Shown: one piece after another, positions 8,458 through 17,123 of the stretch
Layout: every line of letters starts with the position of its first letter
Position numbering within the stretch: the first letter of the stretch is position 1
Assembly (NCBI RefSeq): GCF_020531905.1
Contig: NZ_JAJAWG010000015.1
Location: 1-62,147, forward strand
Direction of reading: 5' to 3'
Origin: Deefgea salmonis
GTDB lineage: Bacteria > Pseudomonadota > Gammaproteobacteria > Burkholderiales > Chitinibacteraceae
DNA: 62,147 bases
Made by a program: the position numbers and the translations under genes
Notes under the pieces: model-generated
What the model saw: the letters and a program-made list of their open reading frames with translations, nothing else
What the model was told of the DNA's origin: nothing
Databases searched by the model: none

Positions 8458-8503
8458 AAAAAGCATCATTTTCCTAAATAAAACAGGATAAATGATGCTT
8501 TTA
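8458..8503 (-). terminator. argH terminator
   Basis: AAAGCATCATTT 8460-8471 pairs perfectly with AAATGATGCTTT 8490-8501, with an inner TCCT/AGGA pairing, 20 bp beyond the argH stop. The A-rich left flank gives a U-run on the minus strand. Confidence 0.8.
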
Positions 8504-8521
8504 AAGCCGGCTAAAGCCAAT

Positions 8522-9910
8522 TTAGCAGCCTAAACGTTCACGCCATTTTGCCACTTGGACTAAAACTTGGAACGGCGCGGTGCCGCCGACGTGATTGCGC
8601 GCTTCTAAGCTGCCTTGCAGTGTCAGCACATGGCAAACGTCTTCTTCGATTAAAGGAGAAAAACTTTGCAATTCAACCAAGGTTAAGTCCGACAAATCTT
8701 GGCGTTTTTGCTCGGCATAACGCACCGCCAACGCCACCGCTTCATGCGCATCGCGAAACGGCAAGCCGCGTTTGACCAAATAATCGGCCAAATCAGTCGC
8801 TGTCGCAAAACCTTGCTTAGCGGCACGCTCCATCGCATCGGGCTTCACAGTAATACCGCGCATCATGTCGGCATAAATCCGCAAGGTATCAGTGAGCGTA
8901 TCTACAGTATCAAATAGCGGCTCTTTGTCTTCTTGATTGTCTTTGTTGTAGGCCAACGGCTGGCCCTTCATTAAGGTCAACAATGAAATCAAGCTGCCAT
9001 TCACGCGGCCAGTTTTGCCGCGAACGAGTTCAGGCACGTCCGGGTTTTTCTTTTGCGGCATGATTGAAGAGCCGGTACAGAAACGATCGGCAATATCAAT
9101 AAAGCCAAAGCGTGGACTCATCCACAAAATCAGCTCTTCCGAAAGGCGCGATAAATGCGTCATGATCAAAGCGCCAGCAGCGGTAAATTCAATCGCAAAA
9201 TCTCGATCGGACACGGCATCGAGTGAATTTTCGCAAATGCCTTCAAAACCGAGTAATTTGGCAGTGATTGAGCGATCAATTGGGAAGGTCGTCCCGGCCA
9301 ATGCCGCAGAGCCTAAAGGCATGCGATTGACCCGTTTACGGGTATCGACTAAACGCTCAGCATCACGGCCAAGCATTTCGACATACGCCAGCATGTGATG
9401 ACCAAAAGTCACCGGTTGCGCCACTTGTAAATGAGTAAAACCGGGCATCACGGTATTGGCATTGCTTTCGGCCAAATCGAGCAAAGACTTTTGCAATTCA
9501 CGCACCAAGCGCAGCAAGACATCAATCGCTTCGCGCAAATACAAACGAATATCAGTGGCCACTTGATCGTTGCGCGAACGACCGGTATGCAAACGCTTGC
9601 CCGCATCACCGATTTTATCGGTCAAACGGCGCTCGATATTCATATGCACGTCTTCGAGATCCAAACTCCATTCAAAACGGCCGGCGCGGATGTCATCCAA
9701 AATATCCGCCATGCCACTTTGAATCGAACGTAAATCGTCGTTGGATAAAACGCCCACTTGATTGAGCATCCCCGCGTGCGCCAGCGAGCCTTGAATATCG
9801 ACCTCCGCCATGCGGTTATCAAAAAATACCGATGCGGTATACCGCTTTACCAATTCACTCACTGGTTCATTAAAGCGACCAGACCAAGCTTTGTTTGCAG
9901 ATTCGGACAT
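8522..9910 (-). CDS. argH: Argininosuccinate lyase
   Basis: Last enzyme of arginine synthesis: splits argininosuccinate into arginine and fumarate. It has 462 residues, the usual length. The fumarase/lyase superfamily signature is [25 protein letters not shown] and TGFTHLQ-type ([12 protein letters not shown]) segments are also present. The frame continues upstream to 9976, but the added residues are unlike the family, and the ATG at 9910 begins the standard [13 protein letters not shown]. It stands alone, with no other arg gene in the window. Confidence 0.97.
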   Translation of the reverse strand: MSESANKAWSGRFNEPVSELVKRYTASVFFDNRMAEVDIQGSLAHAGMLNQVGVLSNDDLRSIQSGMADILDDIRAGRFEWSLDLEDVHMNIERRLTDKIGDAGKRLHTGRSRNDQVATDIRLYLREAIDVLLRLVRELQKSLLDLAESNANTVMPGFTHLQVAQPVTFGHHMLAYVEMLGRDAERLVDTRKRVNRMPLGSAALAGTTFPIDRSITAKLLGFEGICENSLDAVSDRDFAIEFTAAGALIMTHLSRLSEELILWMSPRFGFIDIADRFCTGSSIMPQKKNPDVPELVRGKTGRVNGSLISLLTLMKGQPLAYNKDNQEDKEPLFDTVDTLTDTLRIYADMMRGITVKPDAMERAAKQGFATATDLADYLVKRGLPFRDAHEAVALAVRYAEQKRQDLSDLTLVELQSFSPLIEEDVCHVLTLQGSLEARNHVGGTAPFQVLVQVAKWRERLGC

Positions 9911-10082
9911 GCGAAAAATCCAGATATAGTTGGAACAATGACAGCGATTATAACGACAGCCGAGCAAAAGCTGCACTCGACTTGCTCGATGCGCCAGAAA
10001 CCGCCCACTTTAAGCGCTCATTGCGACGACAAAGAGACGCCCGCGAATACAATCAGCCTCGCCAGCGCCGAACATCAGCCCT

Positions 10083-10547
10083 TTATCGGCCGCGAACGCG
10101 CAGTGTTAAGCCTTTTAAGAAGTTGCGTAAGAACTGATCGCCGCAAGGGCGAAAATGCTTGTGATCTTTTTTACGGAATAATGCCGATAGCTCTGGCTTG
10201 GATACTTCAAATCCGGCTTCAGCCAACATCGCGTAAATATCATCGTCTTTGAGTTCAAAAGCGACGCGCAATTTTTTAAGCACTAGATTGTTGGTGACCG
10301 GCAATTCAATCGGCATTGCCGGACGGCTTTGGTCTTTACCACGGCGCAAATACACCAAACCATCGAGAAAATTGGCCATCGTCACATCATCACATTCTTG
10401 ATATTCCAGCTCTTCTTCTTTTTTTAAAAACGCCATCATGGTGGCTTTATCTAAAGTTTGGCCGGCCAATTGCAGTACATCGACTAATTTGGCATCGCTT
10501 AAATCGAGCATGTAGCGAATGCTACGCAGTACGTCGTTATTTAACAT
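10083..10547 (-). CDS. DUF1456 / YehS family protein
   Basis: 154 residues. Two similar helical halves (VLRSIRYMLDLSDAKLVDVLQLAG and VLKKLRVAFELKDDDIYAMLAEAG) are the duplicated DUF1456 unit found in E. coli YehS. Function is unknown; the family is small, acidic and cytoplasmic. AAGGA before the ATG at 10547 fixes the start. The much longer open frame reaching 11222 overlaps the SPOR gene and is an artefact. Confidence 0.88.
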   Translation of the reverse strand: MLNNDVLRSIRYMLDLSDAKLVDVLQLAGQTLDKATMMAFLKKEEELEYQECDDVTMANFLDGLVYLRRGKDQSRPAMPIELPVTNNLVLKKLRVAFELKDDDIYAMLAEAGFEVSKPELSALFRKKDHKHFRPCGDQFLRNFLKGLTLRVRGR

Positions 10548-10893
10548 GTTTGCAATCCTTCCATTCAGAGTGACTCCATTGTACCTGCTGCGCTGCGCTT
10601 CGCCGTGCGCAATCACGCATTGCCAACCCCAACAACGCGCAGAGCGAAAGCTGGCATCGGAGCAAAATCGTTTTGATCGCCAGCAAATCAAACGCGACCA
10701 AAGTAAAATCGAGCACATTGGCTGTCGCTTTTCTGCTGATCTGACCCCGCTTACTGAGGTTGGGGTCGATAATGCGCTGCTGGAACTTGCAAAGCGCGGT
10801 AGAATCACGCGATTCGTAGAATCAATTTCGCGCAGTGCCCAATACCCAGCTGTGCGATAAAAAGGCCTTATCCGCCGGAGACCAGAGCAAGCC
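10548..10893. other. 346-bp divergent spacer yehS-like / SPOR gene
   Basis: No credible gene. Small inverted repeats are seen: GACCCC 10743-10748 with GGGGTC 10762-10767, and GAATCacgcGATTC near 10802. The promoter of the SPOR-dsbA genes should lie here, but I see no convincing -35/-10 pair. Confidence 0.4.
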
Positions 10894-11607
10894 ATGAGCC
10901 GTGATATGAAACCCATCCGCAGTAGTAGCCGCAGTGCCAGCAGCAGCGCCAATAGCCAACGTAAAAGTGGCGGTAGCTCATTAATCACCGGTTTACTGCT
11001 TGGATTGTTTGTTGGTATTGCCATTGCGGTCGCCGTGGCGCTGTATTTAAATCGCAGCGGTAATCCATTTAAAAACGGCAATGCCACCCCAGCGGATGCG
11101 GTGAGCTCAGCGCCTGAAACCGCCGTCGCGCCGCCAGAAGTTTTGCTGCCAGGCAATGGCAAAGAAGTGGCACTCAATCCCGCCCCAGCCAGTACTGTCG
11201 CCAGCAAACCGGCCAGTGCCAACGCCAGCGGCGAGCGTTTTGATTTTTATAAAGTGTTGCCTGAGCTCAACGAAGAATCGGCCGTTGCCAGCACGCCAGC
11301 GCCAGTCAAAACGGCCAGCCCCAAAGCCAGCCCAACCGTTTCACCCGCAGCAACCCCCAAAGCGGAAGCCAATAAAAATGCTTGGCTGCAAGTGGGCGCG
11401 TTCAAAGATGAAGGCGACGCCGACAATCTGAAAGCCAAGTTGGCGCTATTGGGCGTTGAATCACGCATTCTCACCTCAGATATTCCTGACAAAGGCATTT
11501 GGCATCGAGTTCGCATTGGCCCTTTTAATTCAAGCGCCGATCTCGATAAAGTCCGCGGCCAACTCAAAGCCAATGGCATTGATAGTGCCATGGTAAAAGC
11601 CAATTAA
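10894..11607 (+). CDS. SPOR-domain cell-division protein, FtsN-like
   Basis: 237 residues. There is a short Ser/Arg-rich cytoplasmic N-terminus and one membrane helix (about residues 31-53, LITGLLLGLFVGIAIAVAV). A long Ala/Pro/Ser-rich periplasmic linker leads to a C-terminal SPOR domain from about residue 162 (WLQVGAFKDEGDADNLKAKL … HRVRIGPF). SPOR domains bind denuded peptidoglycan at the septum. The layout is that of FtsN, but the essential FtsN peptide cannot be confirmed by eye. dsbA follows after about 100 bp, an order also common in related genera, where argS usually lies upstream; here argS is absent. Confidence 0.85.
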   Translation: MSRDMKPIRSSSRSASSSANSQRKSGGSSLITGLLLGLFVGIAIAVAVALYLNRSGNPFKNGNATPADAVSSAPETAVAPPEVLLPGNGKEVALNPAPASTVASKPASANASGERFDFYKVLPELNEESAVASTPAPVKTASPKASPTVSPAATPKAEANKNAWLQVGAFKDEGDADNLKAKLALLGVESRILTSDIPDKGIWHRVRIGPFNSSADLDKVRGQLKANGIDSAMVKAN

Positions 11608-11705
11608 TCGACCCGCAGGTGATCATTCGGGATGTGCAGCAAATGGGGATCGGACAGCCCCATCCCAACTTGCAACCCTCAATCCCCTCTCTTTTCTAAG
11701 GAAAC

Positions 11706-12353
11706 ATGATGTTAAAGCACTGGATTAAAACCATCGTCGTCGCCGCGTCATTGCTCAGCGCCACCGCAGCTTTTGCCTTTACCGAAGGTAAAGATTACAA
11801 AGCCATGAGCAAACCGATGCCCGTTGCTGTACCTGGCAAGGCCGAAGTAATCGAGTTCTTTTGGTATGGCTGCCCACACTGCTTTGCCATCGAACCGTAT
11901 GTCGATGCATGGGCAGAAAAGCTACCGAAAGACGTTAATTTCCGCCGGGTTCATGTGATGTGGGATGGCCGCAATGATATGGAAGGCCACGCCAAGATCT
12001 TCCTCGCGCTACAAGGCATGGGCTTGGATGCCAAATACCAACAAGCGGTGATGAAAGCGGTCCAAACAGACCGTATCGAATTACGCAACGAAGCCAAACT
12101 GCTGGAATGGGTTAAAAAACAAGGCATTGATGTTGCCAAATTTAAAGCCAATTACAATGGCTTCTCCACCCAAATGCAGCTGAAAAACCTGACTAAAATC
12201 ACGCAAGACTATCAAGTAGACGGCGTACCGATGTTTGTCGTTAACGGCAAATGGGTGACTAGCCCAGCAATGGTCGGCGCGGAAGATGCCACCATTACCA
12301 AAATGGTCGATGAACTGATCGCCAAAGATCGTAAAGCACCGAAAAAGAAATAA
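11706..12353 (+). CDS. dsbA: Thiol:disulfide interchange protein DsbA
   Basis: Periplasmic disulfide oxidase, 215 residues. It has a signal peptide (residues 1 to about 24, ending AAFA) and a thioredoxin fold with the active site C56-P-H-C59 in FFWYGCPHCF. The cis-Pro loop is YQVDGVPMFVVNG near residue 180. AAGGAA before the ATG at 11706 supports the start. It is distinct from the cytoplasmic-type CGWC protein encoded near 17 kb. Confidence 0.95.
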   Translation: MMLKHWIKTIVVAASLLSATAAFAFTEGKDYKAMSKPMPVAVPGKAEVIEFFWYGCPHCFAIEPYVDAWAEKLPKDVNFRRVHVMWDGRNDMEGHAKIFLALQGMGLDAKYQQAVMKAVQTDRIELRNEAKLLEWVKKQGIDVAKFKANYNGFSTQMQLKNLTKITQDYQVDGVPMFVVNGKWVTSPAMVGAEDATITKMVDELIAKDRKAPKKK

Positions 12354-12370
12354 GCCCTTAATCCTGATAA

Positions 12371-12410
12371 AATACGCCACGCTGCCAACAAGTAGCGTGG
12401 CGTATTTTTT
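12371..12410 (+). terminator. dsbA intrinsic terminator
   Basis: AATACGCCACGCT 12371-12383 and AGCGTGGCGTATT 12394-12406 form a perfect 13-bp stem with a T-run to 12410, about 18 bp after dsbA. Confidence 0.93.
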
Positions 12411-12430
12411 ATTGAATCAACGTATATCCA

Positions 12431-12457
12431 GCTAGCCCTTATCCAGATTGGGCTAGC
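12431..12457. repeat. Inverted repeat upstream of FAD protein gene
   Basis: GCTAGCCC 12431-12438 with GGGCTAGC 12450-12457, an 8-bp perfect hairpin 43 bp before the start of the next gene. It could be an operator or leader hairpin; no T-run. Confidence 0.4.
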
Positions 12458-12499
12458 GATCAATACTCTGTTGAATAAACCTCAACCCGGAAGGACAAC

Positions 12500-14134
12500 A
12501 TGCTCCGCATTACCGAACTCAAACTGCCGCTCGACCATTCTGAAGCCGAACTTAAAACCGCCATCGCCGCTTATTTGAGCATCGCCGAAACCGACATCAA
12601 TGGCTTTAGCGTATTTAAACGCAGCTTTGACGCACGTAAAGGCCATATGCTGCTGGCCTACATTATCGATTTGGACGTGGGCGCGCTCGAAGCGAAACTG
12701 CTGGCGCAATTTAAAAACAATGTGCATGTGCTGCCAACGCCAGACACCCGCTACCACTTTGTCGGCCAAGCACCGGCCGCCTTGCCACATCGCCCTATCG
12801 TTGTTGGTTTTGGCCCATGTGGGATTTTTGCGGCGCTGATTTTGGCGCAAATGGGCTTTAAACCGATTGTGCTCGAGCGCGGTAAAAAAGTGCGTGAGCG
12901 CACTAAAGACACTTGGGATTTATGGCGTAAAAACACGCTGCATCCCGAATCGAATGTGCAATTTGGTGAAGGCGGTGCCGGGACTTTTTCTGACGGCAAG
13001 CTGTATAGCCAAATCAAAGACCCGCGTCATCTCGGCCGCAAAGTACTCAATGAGTTCGTCAAAGCGGGCGCACCCGATGAAATTCTGTTTATCGCCAAGC
13101 CGCATATCGGCACGTTTAAACTCGTCAGCATGGTCGAAAAAATGCGCGCCGAGATTGAATCACTCGGCGGCGAAATTCGCTTTCAGCAGCGCGTTGACGA
13201 TCTCATCCTTGAAGATACCGCCGATGGTAACAAGCAAATCCGTGGCGTTCGCATCACCGAGATTGGCGTCGAAGGCCAGCCTAGCAGTGAAATTTTGAGT
13301 GAACACGTGGTCATCGCGCTCGGCCACAGCGCGCGCGATAGTTTTGAAATGATGCACCATCGCGGCGTCTTTATGGAAGCCAAACCGTTCTCGGTCGGCT
13401 TTCGCATCGAGCATCCGCAATCCTTAATCGATGCCGCGCGCTGGGGACAATACGCTGGCCATCCGATCTTGGGCGCTGCCGACTATAAACTGGTGCATCA
13501 CGCCGCCAATGGCCGCGCCGTGTATAGCTTCTGTATGTGCCCGGGTGGCACTGTCGTTGCCGCCACCTCTGAAGTGGGTCGCGTCGTCACCAACGGCATG
13601 AGTCAATATTCGCGTAACGAGCGCAACGCCAATTCCGGCATGGTGGTCAGCATCAATCCAAGCGACTATCCCGGCGGCGCCATGGCTGGGATTGAATTCC
13701 AACGCCAGCTCGAAAGCCAAGCGTTTATCCTCGGCGGCGAAAACTACAACGCGCCAGCGCAATTGGTCGGCGATTTCCTCGCTGGCCGCGCCTCCCGCGG
13801 TGTCGGCGCAGTCGAGCCATCGTACAAACCCGGCGTGAACTGGACTGATCTGGCCAGCACACTGCCCGATTACGCCATTACGGCCATGCGCGAAGCACTC
13901 CCCGCCTTCGGCAAAAAAATCCGTGGCTACGATATGCACGATGCCGTGCTAACCGGCGTTGAAACGCGCACTTCATCACCACTGCGTATCACCCGTGGTG
14001 ACAATTGCCAATCGCTCAACGTGCGCGGTCTCTACCCCGCTGGCGAAGGCGCAGGCTACGCCGGTGGGATTTTATCGGCTGGGGTGGATGGGATTAAAGT
14101 CGCGGAAGCGTTGGCGCTGGATCTCTTAAAATAA
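12500..14134 (+). CDS. NAD(P)/FAD-dependent dehydrogenase, COG2509 type
   Basis: 544-residue soluble flavoprotein. An N-terminal domain of about 95 residues precedes a dinucleotide-binding fold that begins VVGFGPCGIFAALILAQMG, with LERGKKVRER binding the FAD ribose. FGEGGAGTFSDGKLYSQIKD is a hallmark of this uncharacterised family, and a C-terminal LYPAGEGAGYAGGILSAGVDG motif closes the FAD site. Members are widespread in bacteria and have a known structure, but no assigned reaction. GGAAGGAC just before the ATG at 12500 supports the start. Confidence 0.88.
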   Translation: MLRITELKLPLDHSEAELKTAIAAYLSIAETDINGFSVFKRSFDARKGHMLLAYIIDLDVGALEAKLLAQFKNNVHVLPTPDTRYHFVGQAPAALPHRPIVVGFGPCGIFAALILAQMGFKPIVLERGKKVRERTKDTWDLWRKNTLHPESNVQFGEGGAGTFSDGKLYSQIKDPRHLGRKVLNEFVKAGAPDEILFIAKPHIGTFKLVSMVEKMRAEIESLGGEIRFQQRVDDLILEDTADGNKQIRGVRITEIGVEGQPSSEILSEHVVIALGHSARDSFEMMHHRGVFMEAKPFSVGFRIEHPQSLIDAARWGQYAGHPILGAADYKLVHHAANGRAVYSFCMCPGGTVVAATSEVGRVVTNGMSQYSRNERNANSGMVVSINPSDYPGGAMAGIEFQRQLESQAFILGGENYNAPAQLVGDFLAGRASRGVGAVEPSYKPGVNWTDLASTLPDYAITAMREALPAFGKKIRGYDMHDAVLTGVETRTSSPLRITRGDNCQSLNVRGLYPAGEGAGYAGGILSAGVDGIKVAEALALDLLK

Positions 14135-14184
14135 GGGTATATCTACGTAGGCATTGATTAACAATAGCTACAAACAAATACAAT

Positions 14185-14211
14185 GGGCAGGTATATCCTG
14201 CCCTTTTTTTT
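14185..14211 (+). terminator. Terminator after FAD protein gene
   Basis: GGGCAGG 14185-14191 and CCTGCCC 14197-14203 with a 5-base loop and eight T residues (14204-14211). Textbook intrinsic terminator. Confidence 0.93.
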
Positions 14212-14269
14212 GCTGCCGATTCAAGCCAAGGGGCGGAGTCAACAGATCCTCGGTAAGCAATCCATTGCG

Positions 14270-14278
14270 TGATATAAT
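14270..14278 (+). promoter_or_regulatory. Extended -10 promoter for acid phosphatase gene
   Basis: TGATATAAT is an extended -10 element (TGnTATAAT). No good -35 is seen at the expected distance, as is common for extended -10 promoters. Transcription would start near 14285, which excludes the upstream ATG at 14281 and favours the ATG at 14311. Confidence 0.55.
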
Positions 14279-14310
14279 CGATGCCACTCCTTCACGACTT
14301 AGGCTCAGCC

Positions 14311-15609
14311 ATGCACATCGCGCCTTATCTACTCAGTGTTTTGCTTGTCGCCAGTCATCATGGCTGGACCGCCCAGTCCAGCACCGACGACGAGTGGCAA
14401 ATTAGCAAAGTAGTGATTCTCAATCGACACGGGGTTCGCTCCCCCACCAAAGACACGGCACTGATGCAGCAAGTGACGCCCGATCGCTGGCCTGCGTGGC
14501 CAGTGGCACTGGGTGAACTCACGCCACGGGGTGGACAATTACTCCAGCTACTTGGCCATTATTATCAAACCGCATGGCAAAACAATGGGCTATTACCCGC
14601 CCAAGGCTGCCCAGCAACCGGCCGCATGCTGGTGTGGGCCGATAGCGAGCAAAGGACCCGCGCCACCGGTCAAGCTTTGATCGACGCCGTTGCGCCCAAT
14701 TGCGGCGTCGCGCTGCAAAGCCAAGCGAACGCCAGCCAAGTTGACCCGCTATTTCATCCGCTAAAAATGGGGATTTGTCAGCTCAACCCCAAGGCAGTGC
14801 GCCGCTCGATTCAGCAGCAACTGGGCACTGAGCCGGTCGATCAACAATTTGCCAGCGCGTACCAACAACTGGCGGCAACGCTCAATTTGAACGCTGCGCC
14901 GCTGTGCACGGCCCAGCCACAAAGCGATTGCCGCCTGCCACAATTATTGCCCAGCCGTTTGCATGTCGATCACCACGGCGCGCATTTTAAAGGTGCGCTG
15001 GGTTTGGCTTCTACATTCAGCGAGATTTTTTTATTGCAATACGCCGACGGAATGCCCGATTCACAGGTCGGCTGGGGGCGAATTGAGCAGCCAGCGCAGT
15101 GGCAGCAACTCTTTACTGCGCATAATGGCAATTTTGCGCTGACCCAAAAAAATCCACTCATAGCCAGCGCCAATGCCACGCCCTTATTGCAGGTCATTAG
15201 CGATGCGCTGCAAGATCACGCCCCCGCCAACGGCGGCACTTTGGCCCAGCAAGCAGCGAGCGCCAAAATCGTTTGGCTGATTGGCCATGACACCAATATT
15301 GCCAATGTCGCCGGTGCGCTCGGCCTTAATTGGCAGCTCACCGAGCAACCCGACAACACCGCGCCAGGGTTAGCGATGATTTTCGAGCGCTGGCAACAGA
15401 CGCGCAGCCAACGAGAGCAAATCAAGATCAAATTGGTTTATCAAACCTTGCCACAAATGCGCGCCATGACGCCGCTGAGCCTGCACGGCGAACAGCCGGG
15501 CATCATTGAGCTCACTCTGCCGCAATGCACGGGTGCGGCCTGCACCCCAAGCCGTTTTGCCAAATTGAGCCGCAGCCGGCAAGTCAAAGCCTGCCAATAT
15601 CAGCCATAA
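14311..15609 (+). CDS. Histidine-type (acid) phosphatase, AppA/Agp-like
   Basis: About 432 residues from the ATG at 14311. The N-terminal hydrophobic stretch (IAPYLLSVLLVAS) looks like a signal peptide. The catalytic RHGxRxP motif is R39-H40-G-V-R-S-P, and the proton donor is in H326-D327-T-N. Both together define branch 2 histidine phosphatases (phytase AppA, glucose-1-phosphatase Agp). Several Cys residues suggest disulfides, consistent with export. It probably releases phosphate from sugar phosphates or phytate in the periplasm; exact substrate not decidable. An in-frame ATG at 14281 sits too close to the predicted promoter. Confidence 0.88.
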   Translation: MHIAPYLLSVLLVASHHGWTAQSSTDDEWQISKVVILNRHGVRSPTKDTALMQQVTPDRWPAWPVALGELTPRGGQLLQLLGHYYQTAWQNNGLLPAQGCPATGRMLVWADSEQRTRATGQALIDAVAPNCGVALQSQANASQVDPLFHPLKMGICQLNPKAVRRSIQQQLGTEPVDQQFASAYQQLAATLNLNAAPLCTAQPQSDCRLPQLLPSRLHVDHHGAHFKGALGLASTFSEIFLLQYADGMPDSQVGWGRIEQPAQWQQLFTAHNGNFALTQKNPLIASANATPLLQVISDALQDHAPANGGTLAQQAASAKIVWLIGHDTNIANVAGALGLNWQLTEQPDNTAPGLAMIFERWQQTRSQREQIKIKLVYQTLPQMRAMTPLSLHGEQPGIIELTLPQCTGAACTPSRFAKLSRSRQVKACQYQP

Positions 15610-15662
15610 GCAGACAGCGTGGTGCCAGTGTCTAGGTGGGTTTAAGTCGATAAGGTTACGGC

Positions 15663-16070
15663 TTATTCGCCGCTCGATGAATCACGGCGAACGGGGGGCA
15701 ACCATTGAATTACGCTAATGGCTTGCTCTAGTCGCTGCAAACTTAGATTTTTTTTCGCTAAGGCCATATTGAGCGCTGCAGCCAAAGGCATGGCTTGTGC
15801 GGTTTCGCCCTTGGCGTTTTTAATCGCCCGCGCAATCATTTTGGCGTCGTTCTCAGTAAAGCGCGTAGCCCATTGCGCGGCGACGGCAGTGGCTTGCGTG
15901 GCGATTTTTTCTTGCATCACAAACTGAAACGCCACATCGCTCATCATCACAATGTATTGCGTGCCATTGCGATCGAGCGCGGCCTGCGCGGTTTTAATTT
16001 CGGCGATTTGCTGGCGTAACTCTTCAACTGGCGTCAATTGCGCCTCCTGATCTTGCAAAGGAAATGGCAT
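15663..16070 (-). CDS. Conserved hypothetical protein, helical
   Basis: 135 residues from the ATG at 16070, which follows GAGGATGAA; the frame opens 6 codons earlier. The protein is Ala/Gln-rich and predicted helical, with a coiled-coil-like N-terminus (LTPVEELRQQIAEIKTAQAALD) and no signal peptide, membrane segment or Cys. I do not recognise the family. It has its own ribosome-binding site and typical local codon use, so it is probably real. Confidence 0.65.
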   Translation of the reverse strand: MPFPLQDQEAQLTPVEELRQQIAEIKTAQAALDRNGTQYIVMMSDVAFQFVMQEKIATQATAVAAQWATRFTENDAKMIARAIKNAKGETAQAMPLAAALNMALAKKNLSLQRLEQAISVIQWLPPVRRDSSSGE

Positions 16071-16442
16071 TTCATCCTCAAAGCACAAAAAAAATCGAGG
16101 ATAACAGAAGGCAACAGCGCGCGGTCATTCGGCGCAATGTGCTGAACAGGTTGCGACTCAGGCGTGACAAAGTCGCCAGCGCCGCGATGACCGTGAGCCA
16201 AACGAGGGAACAGCGGAGCTGGGCGCGATCAAAATCGCCTTTCTTTTCCCCTAACTCTTTGACGGACAAAGAAAAGAGGGTCCCCGTCACGGACTGCGAC
16301 TGTAAAACAATGTGCCGCAGGCACTTAAAACCATCAACACGTAATCTGAACATCAGTAAAATCAATAGGTATTGCTTCAAACACCATATAAAACAAAGCC
16401 TGAAAAGCAATACCCACCCATCAACTTTAAATCATGGCTTGA
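16071..16442. other. 370-bp intergenic region with degenerate repeat sequence
   Basis: No start-supported gene. The stretch about 16170-16320 reads, on the minus strand, as an FSLSVKELGEKKGDFDRAQ-type peptide. This resembles repeat-derived pseudo-peptides that recur between genes in many Proteobacteria; that comparison is from memory. A TCTTTGACGGACAAAGA hairpin lies near 16256. The right part contains one copy of the GGTATTGC inverted-repeat element (16366-16416). Confidence 0.4.
16366..16416. repeat. GGTATTGC inverted-repeat element, copy 1
   Basis: Perfect 10-bp arms, GGTATTGCTT 16368-16377 and AAGCAATACC 16405-16414, around an AT-rich core. It is one of five similar elements of about 52 bp found in intergenic gaps across the window. 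Confidence 0.7.
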
Positions 16443-17123
16443 TTATTCGCAGCCTTCTGGGCGACAAAATCCACCGTGCTCTGCGGGCAAAGTTGCGGGT
16501 GCTTGCTGCTGTATCCAAGCCACAAAAGCAGCGGGTTGACCTAAAAATGGGCCTAAATCAATGCCTGCCCCCTCCGCGAAACGCAAAGATGGAAAACCAC
16601 GCAAACCGTGCTGCGCCATGTCTTGCTGGGTTTGGGCAAAATGCGCGGCGATCGTTGTCGCTTGCTGCTGCATCGCTTGCTCAAATGCTGAGCGAGTGAA
16701 GCCAAGTTCCGCCGCCAGATCCAACAAGACCGCGAAATCCGCAATTTGCCGCCCTTGCTGATAATGCGCTTGCTGGATTTTTTCTAACATTTTCAGTGCC
16801 GATCCACCGAGTGCTGCGGCGGCAAAAACTGCCAAAGTCGGCGGCGTTGAATCAAACACCGCATGCGGATTACGCAGCAAACCGTCGAAATACGCTGACG
16901 AAAACACTTGTCCGGTTAAAGCGGCGATGCGCTGATCATGCGGCATCACATAATCGCGCAATGTCGGGGTCACGGGCTGGCGGCGCTCGCCACTCATCAT
17001 ACCGCCAGCGTGGAGTAGGATTTCAATGTCAGGACATTGCTCAGCCACCGCCTGCAATAAGGGCGCTGCGGCGTAGCACCAGCCGCACAGTGGATCAAAA
17101 TAATAATCTAAACGTTTTACCAT
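16443..17123 (-). CDS. DsbA-family thioredoxin-fold protein (CGWC)
   Basis: 226-residue DsbA-like protein without a signal peptide. The active site C13-G-W-C16 lies in YYFDPLCGWCYAAAP, followed by a helical insertion. A cis-Pro loop in GLRGFPSLRF sits near residue 177. It belongs to the DsbA/FrnE-like or 2-hydroxychromene-isomerase-like branch, which acts in the cytoplasm on small thiols or unknown substrates. Its start overlaps the end of the metallo-beta-lactamase-fold gene by 7 bp, so the two are translationally coupled and probably act together. Confidence 0.87.
   Translation of the reverse strand: MVKRLDYYFDPLCGWCYAAAPLLQAVAEQCPDIEILLHAGGMMSGERRQPVTPTLRDYVMPHDQRIAALTGQVFSSAYFDGLLRNPHAVFDSTPPTLAVFAAAALGGSALKMLEKIQQAHYQQGRQIADFAVLLDLAAELGFTRSAFEQAMQQQATTIAAHFAQTQQDMAQHGLRGFPSLRFAEGAGIDLGPFLGQPAAFVAWIQQQAPATLPAEHGGFCRPEGCE

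Noticed and set aside
9758-10252. Plus-strand frame across the argH start
   Set aside because: It lies antisense to argH and the YehS-like gene, with no ribosome-binding site and no recognisable domain.
10083-11222. A 379-residue minus-strand protein
   Set aside because: Its first 225 residues are antisense to the SPOR-domain gene; only the DUF1456 part from 10547 is real.
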